Assembly: GCA_001874335.1 (NCBI GenBank)
Contig: MPDE01000003.1
Span: 1-64,000, forward strand
From: Bacteroidetes bacterium MedPE-SWsnd-G2
Lineage (GTDB): Bacteria; Bacteroidota; Bacteroidia; Flavobacteriales; Flavobacteriaceae
DNA length: 64,000 nucleotides
Reading direction: 5' to 3'
Of the stretch, positions 1 through 6,151 are shown piece by piece. The number at the start of each line of letters is the position of its first letter. Positions within the stretch are counted from its first letter, which is position 1. The notes under the pieces were generated by a model that ran no database searches, was not told where the DNA came from, and saw only the letters and a program-made list of their open reading frames with translations. The position numbers and the translations under genes were made by a program.

Positions 1-56
1 CAGAATTCCACTTTTTGTTCGATATGTTTAATAAAGGAAATGTCATTTTTAAATTA

Positions 57-254
57 TGCACAACGTTAAATATATGGCATGTTGGGCAATAAATAAACGA
101 TTATTTTCGGTTTAGCCACAAGCCAAAACTTTTTATTTTGTTTTAATTTTTCTCTTTTAATACCAAATCAAAAGATTTGGCGACTTTGCAAATAGAAACA
201 GACCTTTGGATTAAACACTAATCGCCCAATTTGCTATATATAGTGTTGCCATTA
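57..254. repeat. Noncoding element bounded by imperfect inverted repeats
   Basis: About 200 bp with no convincing gene. Bases 70-87 and 224-241 are inverted copies of each other, matching at 15 of 18 positions, and are flanked outward by ACAAC and GTGTTG. Inside is a perfect 7-bp hairpin (CCAAATC 163-169, GATTTGG 174-180, AAAA loop). This layout resembles a non-autonomous intergenic repeat of the kind often seen beside small accessory genes in flavobacteria, but no transposase is present and copy number cannot be judged from one window. Confidence 0.4.
244..254. repeat. Left arm of 11-bp inverted repeat around a two-gene unit
   Basis: TGTTGCCATTA lies four bases beyond the stop of the EF-Tu domain III-like gene. 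Its exact reverse complement is at 878-888, just upstream of the partner gene. Together the arms bracket both minus-strand genes, which suggests a cassette boundary. It is only 11 bp long, so chance is possible. Confidence 0.4.
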
Positions 255-258
255 GTTT

Positions 259-585
259 TTATTCCGATATTATTTCTAAAATCTCTGCTTCTCCAATTTT
301 ATTCGGTCCTTCGTGAATCCACCAAACTCGTCCTTTTTCAACTAATTCACTTATATTTTGATGTTTTAAAAATCGAACTTTTACATTTTCCGTTTCGTTT
401 GGTAGAATCCATTCTTTTTCAAATTCAATTTGCCCGATATAAGTCGTTACAAAATCGGATGAGTTTTCTTTATACTCAAAAACGTGATTTGGTCGATAGT
501 TAGTTTTAATTCCTGTTTTTCTTCCTCCGTTTTCAGTCGAATAAAGAGTGAGTTTAGCTTTTATTTCTATAACATCTGAATTCAT
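259..585 (-). CDS. Free-standing EF-Tu domain III-like protein
   Basis: A 108-residue protein that reads like the third (C-terminal beta-barrel) domain of elongation factor Tu without the GTPase and second domains. The EF-Tu signature GGR...YRP is present at residues 20-32 (GGRKTGIKTNYRP). The end, GPNKIGEAEILEI, corresponds to the EF-Tu ending in which a Gly-rich turn precedes the last strand (REGGRTVGAGVV-like). There is no P-loop and no signal peptide, so it should be cytosolic. In full EF-Tu this domain contacts tRNA and EF-Ts; what it does alone is unknown. Its start overlaps the stop of the upstream gene as ATGA, indicating translational coupling. The family resemblance is by eye only. 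Confidence 0.7.
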   Translation of the reverse strand: MNSDVIEIKAKLTLYSTENGGRKTGIKTNYRPNHVFEYKENSSDFVTTYIGQIEFEKEWILPNETENVKVRFLKHQNISELVEKGRVWWIHEGPNKIGEAEILEIISE

Positions 586-872
586 ATAATTCTATTCGAC
601 ACTTTAAAATTCCACCATTCCATAATTTCCGTTGCGATTTTTTCCGCATCTTTCAAATCAGTTGATAAACCATAATTCACAGTCAATTCACTATCCAAAA
701 CACGAGAAACTTTCTCAAAATCCGCTCCTTTGTATAAATGACTTAAAACTTGATGGTTTATAGAGTCAAATTCATCAGATGGCGAACCAGGAATTAATTC
801 CCACGCATTCAAGATTTTTCTTAATTCTCGGAAGTTTTCTTGAAACTCTTTCTTGATTTGATTTTTGTTCAT
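582..872 (-). CDS. DUF1871-like small protein, partner of the domain III-like gene
   Basis: A 96-residue acidic, helical, cytosolic protein of unknown function. The middle (PSDEFDSINHQVLSHLYKG, then NYGLSTDLKDAEKIATEIMEWW) resembles DUF1871-type proteins, which have a PxDEYD-like stretch and a C-terminal tryptophan pair; this match is tentative. It is the first gene of a two-gene minus-strand unit, with its TGA overlapping the next ATG (ATGA). Upstream are an 11-bp inverted-repeat arm and a 26-bp palindrome. It could instead be an immunity-like or structural partner of the following gene; nothing in the sequence decides this. Confidence 0.55.
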   Translation of the reverse strand: MNKNQIKKEFQENFRELRKILNAWELIPGSPSDEFDSINHQVLSHLYKGADFEKVSRVLDSELTVNYGLSTDLKDAEKIATEIMEWWNFKVSNRII

Positions 873-877
873 CTAAT

Positions 878-888
878 TAATGGCAACA
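878..888. repeat. Right arm of 11-bp inverted repeat
   Basis: TAATGGCAACA is the exact reverse complement of 244-254 and sits 5 bp before the start codon of the 96-residue gene on the minus strand. With its mate it encloses both small genes. Confidence 0.4.
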
Positions 889-891
889 ATA

Positions 892-917
892 AAATAAACA
901 CACTGGTGTGTTTATTT
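892..917. promoter_or_regulatory. 26-bp near-perfect palindrome upstream of the small-gene unit
   Basis: AAATAAACACAC at 892-903 is followed by TG and then its exact reverse complement at 906-917. It lies 20-45 bp upstream of the minus-strand start codon at 872. The position would suit a dimer-binding operator or a leader hairpin. It has no T-run on either strand, so a simple terminator is less likely. Function is inferred from position only. Confidence 0.45.
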
Positions 918-1005
918 ATACTATATGTATATGTTGTAAATATAATAGTATTCCTACCTAAATCAAGACGTATTGCCGAAAAATAGCTGTTTAGCTGAAT
1001 GTAAG

Positions 1006-1025
1006 CGACTACAACCGACTACAAA
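1006..1025. repeat. Tandem 10-bp direct repeat
   Basis: CGACTACAAC at 1006-1015 is followed directly by CGACTACAAA at 1016-1025, ahead of ssb. It could be a protein-binding repeat or the remains of an insertion junction. There is no other support for a function. Confidence 0.3.
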
Positions 1026-1133
1026 CGAAAACAAATGTTAACCAACCGATTAGAATTAATTGACCCACACATCTTTGCAGTGTCGGTAATAATTATCGAT
1101 AGTATTAACTGTTTAACCTTAAAATTTAAAATT

Positions 1134-1466
1134 ATGAACACGCTTAGAAACAAAGTACAGTTGATTGGTAATCTTGGAAACGATCCAGAAATTATTAACC
1201 TGGAATCAGGAAAACAATTGGCAAAATTTTCAATTGCCACAAACGAGAGTTATAAAAATCAAAGTGGAGAACGCATTGTCGACACCCAATGGCATAATGT
1301 TGTCGCTTGGGGGCATACCGCAGCCCTAGCCGAAAAATACTTGATTAAAGGCAAAGAAATTGCAATCGAAGGGAAATTAACCACAAGATCTTGGGCCGAT
1401 AAAGATGGTATTAAACGCTATTTTACCGAAGTGGTTTGTAGTGAACTCTTAATGTTAGGGAAATAA
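1134..1466 (+). CDS. ssb: Single-stranded DNA-binding protein, short form
   Basis: A 110-residue SSB with one OB-fold. It begins MNTLRNKVQLIGNLGNDPEI and has the conserved aromatic stretch DTQWHNVVAWG and the late strand GKLTTRSW. SSB binds single-stranded DNA as a tetramer in replication and repair. The ATG at 1134 is chosen because it begins exactly at the family N-terminus; the in-frame upstream extension has no homologous content. The protein ends right after the OB-fold (SELLMLGK), so the flexible linker and acidic C-terminal tip that recruits partner proteins in full-length SSBs are absent. Many flavobacteria carry such a short SSB besides a tailed one; this is probably the accessory copy. 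It is flanked upstream by the small accessory cassette. Confidence 0.93.
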   Translation: MNTLRNKVQLIGNLGNDPEIINLESGKQLAKFSIATNESYKNQSGERIVDTQWHNVVAWGHTAALAEKYLIKGKEIAIEGKLTTRSWADKDGIKRYFTEVVCSELLMLGK

Positions 1467-1483
1467 ATTTTAAATGGCTTGAG

Positions 1484-1503
1484 CGAGGGTCACTTGACCC
1501 TCG
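1484..1503 (+). terminator. Hairpin after ssb
   Basis: CGAGGGTCA at 1484-1492 and TGACCCTCG at 1495-1503 form a GC-rich stem 18 bp beyond the ssb stop. A T-rich stretch follows only after about ten bases, so termination is likely but not of classic shape. Confidence 0.5.
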
Positions 1504-1612
1504 AATTGAGCTGTTTCAATTTTAATTTTGGATTATTTAGTATCTTGTAACTTACTTTTAAAGCTCTAAATTAAAACGGCTTACGTTTAAAAAGTCAATT
1601 TATTTTACAAGT

Positions 1613-3559
1613 ATGAGAACAATCTTATTTTCCTGTGTATTAGTTTCAGTCTTAAGTTTCACGTCTTGCAAAGATGAAGAAGCTCCTATGTCTACTGAAC
1701 CTCAAAATCAACAAGCATTGACTACAGCATTTGAAGACCCGCCAGAATGGTCGAAAGAAGTGGTGTGGTATCAAATATTTGTAGAACGTTTTAGAAATGG
1801 AGACCCCTCAAACGATCCTACAAAAGCAGATATTGAAGGCGCACATCCCGGCTTGGTTCCTGAGTCTTGGACCGTTACCCCATGGACCAAAGATTGGTAT
1901 AGTGATGATCCTTACTTTAAAGACATTCATGGTAAAACAGCAAGAGGGGGTTACGAGATTGTTAGAATCGATGATAAAATTCAGTTTAGACGCTACGGGG
2001 GAGACCTGCAAGGGGTTTTAGATAAAATTGATTATTTAGATTCTTTGGGAGTGACTGCCGTTTATTTCAATCCGTTAAATGACGCACCTTCCTTACATAA
2101 ATACGATCCCAAATATTGGCGCCATATTGATAGAAACTTTGGTCCTGACCCGAAAGGAGATGTTGCTTTGATGGCTACAGAAACGCATAATGACCCTATG
2201 AGCTGGCAATTTACAAAGGCTGATAAGTTGTTTTTAGAAGTTATAAAAGTGATGCATGAGAGAGGAATGAAAGTGATTTTAGATTACTCTTGGAATCATA
2301 CAGGTACTACATTTTGGGCTTGGGAAGATTTGGTTAAAAATCAAAGTCAATCGGCTTATAAAGATTGGTATTGGGTGAAGCAATTTGACGATCCAAATAC
2401 CGTTGCAAATGAATTTGAATATGCTGGTTGGGTAGGCTTACAATCTCTACCAGAAATAAAAGAAACGAGTCCGCAAGTGCACGAAGGTGGCGTACATGCT
2501 ATGGAAGGAAACGTGTACAGCAATGCCGCTAAATGGCATATTTTTAATGTGTCTCAACGTTGGTTAGATCCTAACCGTGATGGCGATACTTCAGATGGTG
2601 TTGATGGTTTTAGATTAGATGTTGCAGCCGAAATGCCACTTGGTTTTTGGAGAGAATACAGAACCTTTGTTAGAGGTATAAATCCTGATGCGTATTTGCT
2701 TGGTGAAATTTGGTGGGAAGAATGGCCAGACAAATTGTTAGATCCAGAACCTTTTGTAAAAGGTGATGTGTTTGATGCACCAATGAACTACAGATGGTTT
2801 AGAGCAGCAAGACATTATTTTAATAAATCACCAAACAGCATTCCACCAAGTGAGTTTGTAGATAGTTTAAATAGTTTTAGATCAAATCTTAGACCCCAAA
2901 GTAACTACGCCATGATGAATTTAACCGCATCTCATGATGTGCCAAGGGTAGGAACTTCACTTTTAAATAAAAACAAATACAAATACAATAGTACACCCTA
3001 TGGCGATGCCAACTATAATATTGGTAAACCTGATGCTGCAACCTATAAGACACTGAAGCTTTTATTGACGCAGCAATTTACATACATAGGTTCACCGCAC
3101 ATTTGGGCTGGTGACGAAATGGGAATGTGGGGTGTTGATGATCCCAGTTGCAGAAAACCGCTAATTTGGCCTGATTACCAGTTTGAAAACGAAACCACTC
3201 ATCCCCTAGGGTTAGAGCGTAATGAAGATGAGGTAAAGTTTAATACCAATTTATTTAACTTTTATAAACACATTATTGCTATTCGGCAACAACATCCAGT
3301 GCTTATTCACGGTGATATCGATTTTCTTCTAATAGATGATACCAATGATGTGTTGGCTTATCGAAGATTTGATTCGGATACCGAAGTTATTTCGGTATTT
3401 AATAATAGCGGCGTCAAACAAAGCATCACAGTAAAGGTTTCAAAACCGCAATTGTATAAAGATGTGTTGTATGGTCAAAGCACTAAGTTAAGTGAAGACC
3501 AAAAATCTATTACCATTAGTTTGGAAGCCAGAACGAGTGCGGTATTAGCCGCAGAGTAA
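1613..3559 (+). CDS. GH13 alpha-amylase family lipoprotein
   Basis: A 648-residue glycoside hydrolase family 13 enzyme. The N-terminus is a lipoprotein signal peptide with lipobox ending at Cys19 (FTSCKDEE), so it should be anchored in the outer or periplasmic membrane leaflet. The catalytic barrel starts near residue 45 with VVWYQIFVERFRNGD. The retaining-enzyme residues are visible: nucleophile Asp336 in GFRLDVAAE, acid/base Glu365 in LLGEIWWEEW, and the transition-state Asp442 in ASHDVPR. A short C-terminal beta-sandwich (about 560-648) follows. It probably cleaves alpha-1,4-glucans or maltodextrins; cyclomaltodextrinase or neopullulanase specificity cannot be told apart by eye. It stands alone, not in a Sus locus, and converges on the next gene with no spacer between the stop codons. 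Confidence 0.9.
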   Translation: MRTILFSCVLVSVLSFTSCKDEEAPMSTEPQNQQALTTAFEDPPEWSKEVVWYQIFVERFRNGDPSNDPTKADIEGAHPGLVPESWTVTPWTKDWYSDDPYFKDIHGKTARGGYEIVRIDDKIQFRRYGGDLQGVLDKIDYLDSLGVTAVYFNPLNDAPSLHKYDPKYWRHIDRNFGPDPKGDVALMATETHNDPMSWQFTKADKLFLEVIKVMHERGMKVILDYSWNHTGTTFWAWEDLVKNQSQSAYKDWYWVKQFDDPNTVANEFEYAGWVGLQSLPEIKETSPQVHEGGVHAMEGNVYSNAAKWHIFNVSQRWLDPNRDGDTSDGVDGFRLDVAAEMPLGFWREYRTFVRGINPDAYLLGEIWWEEWPDKLLDPEPFVKGDVFDAPMNYRWFRAARHYFNKSPNSIPPSEFVDSLNSFRSNLRPQSNYAMMNLTASHDVPRVGTSLLNKNKYKYNSTPYGDANYNIGKPDAATYKTLKLLLTQQFTYIGSPHIWAGDEMGMWGVDDPSCRKPLIWPDYQFENETTHPLGLERNEDEVKFNTNLFNFYKHIIAIRQQHPVLIHGDIDFLLIDDTNDVLAYRRFDSDTEVISVFNNSGVKQSITVKVSKPQLYKDVLYGQSTKLSEDQKSITISLEARTSAVLAAE

Positions 3560-5905
3560 TTACTCTATGACAATTGCCTCAGACATAAAAGCACCGTTAT
3601 TGGCGTAGCCTTCTATAAAAATGATGTAATTAAGATTAGATAAATTTGGAACCATGAATTTAATGGCACCTGCTTTGTTCGCAATCAAATCGGGATGCCA
3701 GTTTATGGTTCCAAAGTTTTTAAAATACTGACTTTGGTAAAAACTGTATTTGGGATTATAGAATCTTTTATTTGAAGAAAAAGTAAGCGGAAATTTGTAC
3801 TCTCCAAAATATTTACGTGTCGAATTAGCATGTGAAAATTGAGGCGAAGTTACGATTCTAATCACACCTGCACTGCCGCGTAAACCTTCTCCAAACCCTT
3901 CTTTGTCTACGACAATATAATCTACATCATGTAGTCCAAAATTATAAAGGATATTAAAATCTGAAAGGCGCATATTATCCAAATAAACAATTGGAGTTTT
4001 AATATGAGGGTTTGGAGCAAATGTGTTTGTAATACTCAAGTTTCCATCGGTTTTATTAACCCTAAAACCTTTGGTGCTTATGTAGGTTGCAAAATCTATT
4101 CCGGTAGCCCTTTTAGCATCATCAAATACATCAATTTTTCCATTTACTTGAGTCTCCAAAAAAGCTTTCTTATCTAATTTTTTGTCTGTTGAAATTAATA
4201 CCTCCTCTAACAGCTCATAACCATCCCAAGAGTATTCAATTAAATTTTGAGTTATATAATTGGCACTCGTATTGGCAAACGGTAATGCCGATACCTTGTA
4301 CTTAATTTGCGGAATTCCGTTAGGTTTAAACTGCGGATAGATGGATGGCTTTTCTACAAACTTCTTCCCAACAGATCCAATTTTTAGTACTTCATCATCA
4401 ATAGGGTAAAGGTGGTTTTTGGTCAGTTGATTTTCGCCATCAGGAAATTCTATAATTTCCGAATTTGAATTGGTGAGTGGGTAAAGCACAACCTTTGAAT
4501 TAGATTTTGAATTGTTATTAAGAATAGCGGTTATTCCTTTTTCAAATGGGTGGGCAGGCTCAGGAAGTCCGCCAAAAATAGAATTCCAATTAAAACTACT
4601 CCAGCCTTGAGTTAAAAGTAAAAGGTCTATTTCATATTCCTTTTTTCTGTTAATGTTTGTAAAGTAATATTTAGCATTTTCAATATAGCCTTTGACATAA
4701 GGTTTTAGGTAGAGGTAAGAAAGTATATTGTGATGGTGCTGATAAGATTTCGTTTCTCTTGGTAAAATAGAAACACTAAAGTTATTAAACTGTGACGTGT
4801 TGATTTTAGATATAGCAACTGTGAATAATGTCGAATCTTGTACCCTTTCAGTCGAAACATTTTGACTCTTTAAAATAGAAATATTGTTGTAGTTGAAATA
4901 TAGGCGTTCAAGAATAGGGATGTTCTGTTCATCAAATAAGGTGAAAATGTTCATGCCTGAAAATAATTCGGTATTCGGAAACACTTTGGTGGTATTCATT
5001 TTACCTGATTCAAATTGAACAGAGGTCGTTTTTATTTCGTAACCATTATGTATAGCCAACACAAAAGTTTTGTTAGCGATTAACTTATCTGAAGCTTGGT
5101 TAGTGGAAAATTGAACAGCAACTTTATCTGAATATTTACTCAAGGTAATACCAATACCTTTAGGTTCTATTCTTGGCATCGTGGCTTGAGTCTCAATGCT
5201 ATCTGCCTTTATTGTAGTTGTATAGATTTGGTTTAATTCTGGGATGAAACTAAATTTTCCCAAGCCTAAATTGTTGGTTTTAAAAGTTGAGATTATAGCG
5301 CCAGTATTATCGATCACCTCACCTGTGCTGTTTGGTACAGCCAATCCGTTTTGACCTTTTACAACAACTCCCACAGTATTTGGTGTGTCGGCCAATAAAT
5401 GACCGCCTTCTGGTAGCAACTGAACATCAATTTGAGTAGACAAGAGCCCGGATTTGGAGGCTTCCCTCACGATTTTAAATTCTTGATTGTAAACTATCGG
5501 TTCGTTAAAGTTATTTTGCCAAGACGTAAATGCCGAAATGGAATACCGCTCACCTAAAAAATCAGAATTGATATAAAAACTTCCTGCTGCTATGCCATTA
5601 CTCACGTAAATTAACTTGCTTTTTACTCTGTTCCCCTTGTCATCATTAATGCATACATATAGGTTTTCGGTTAGATTAGAAAGTTGCTTTCTATTCTTGT
5701 CAAAAATATAGGCAGTAAATGCTAAGGTTTCTCCTTCAATATAAGCCGATTTGTTTAAATGTAAATAGACAACCTCTCTTGGTACTTTATTGTAATTAGA
5801 ATAAGAAATACCGATACCTTGGTTTTTAGTTTGCCCCAATAGGTTTGGGCTAAGCAGTAGTGCGCAAATGATATAAATATGAAGGATATATTTTTTTAAA
5901 CACAT
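3560..5905 (-). CDS. Surface protein with MG2-like domain and TonB plug-like domain
   Basis: A 781-residue exported protein with an N-terminal signal peptide (residues 1-24, LLSPNLLGQ). Residues about 40-140 (VVYLHLNKSAYIEGETLAF) look like the MG2 macroglobulin domain found in alpha-2-macroglobulins and their bacterial relatives. A second immunoglobulin-like stretch covers about 155-250. Near residues 640-735 there is a TonB receptor plug-like segment (TPIVYLDNMRLSDF, then GLRGSAGVIRIVTS), but no receptor barrel follows; the remaining 50 residues are only a short beta-rich tail. Such proteins are common in Bacteroidota and of unknown function; a periplasmic or outer-membrane scaffold is a guess. 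It is monocistronic, abuts the GH13 gene end to end and is divergent from ppc. Confidence 0.75.
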   Translation of the reverse strand: MCLKKYILHIYIICALLLSPNLLGQTKNQGIGISYSNYNKVPREVVYLHLNKSAYIEGETLAFTAYIFDKNRKQLSNLTENLYVCINDDKGNRVKSKLIYVSNGIAAGSFYINSDFLGERYSISAFTSWQNNFNEPIVYNQEFKIVREASKSGLLSTQIDVQLLPEGGHLLADTPNTVGVVVKGQNGLAVPNSTGEVIDNTGAIISTFKTNNLGLGKFSFIPELNQIYTTTIKADSIETQATMPRIEPKGIGITLSKYSDKVAVQFSTNQASDKLIANKTFVLAIHNGYEIKTTSVQFESGKMNTTKVFPNTELFSGMNIFTLFDEQNIPILERLYFNYNNISILKSQNVSTERVQDSTLFTVAISKINTSQFNNFSVSILPRETKSYQHHHNILSYLYLKPYVKGYIENAKYYFTNINRKKEYEIDLLLLTQGWSSFNWNSIFGGLPEPAHPFEKGITAILNNNSKSNSKVVLYPLTNSNSEIIEFPDGENQLTKNHLYPIDDEVLKIGSVGKKFVEKPSIYPQFKPNGIPQIKYKVSALPFANTSANYITQNLIEYSWDGYELLEEVLISTDKKLDKKAFLETQVNGKIDVFDDAKRATGIDFATYISTKGFRVNKTDGNLSITNTFAPNPHIKTPIVYLDNMRLSDFNILYNFGLHDVDYIVVDKEGFGEGLRGSAGVIRIVTSPQFSHANSTRKYFGEYKFPLTFSSNKRFYNPKYSFYQSQYFKNFGTINWHPDLIANKAGAIKFMVPNLSNLNYIIFIEGYANNGAFMSEAIVIE

Positions 5906-6151
5906 AAGAGAAGTATAATTGAAAAATTGAGTCGCAAATCTAATCTTTTTCTTACTTAAACAAAGGGCCGATTTTCTTTTTTATTGACATAATTTTTACT
6001 TATTCGCTAGGAATATAAAGATATTTACTAAGATGTTTAATTATCAAAAAATAGTTCAGTAAATTTATAGAACAATTTGATATGTAGTTTGTTATGTGAG
6101 CTGTGTTGATAATTAAGAAGGAATTTAGAATATAATAAAAGCGATATAAAC

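Noticed and set aside
57-254. Integron attC-like site (GTTAAAT-like core near 65-71, CAAC ends)
   Set aside because: The core word is short and common in AT-rich DNA, the paired inner sites are not present, and there is no integrase in the window.
231-503. 90-residue open frame opposite to the EF-Tu domain III-like gene
   Set aside because: It is antisense to a gene with clear protein homology and its translation is a leucine/phenylalanine-rich shadow.
1043-1077. Promoter for ssb at CATCTTTG (1070-1077)
   Set aside because: The first base deviates from TAnnTTTG and no TTTG stands 19 bp upstream, so it was not listed.
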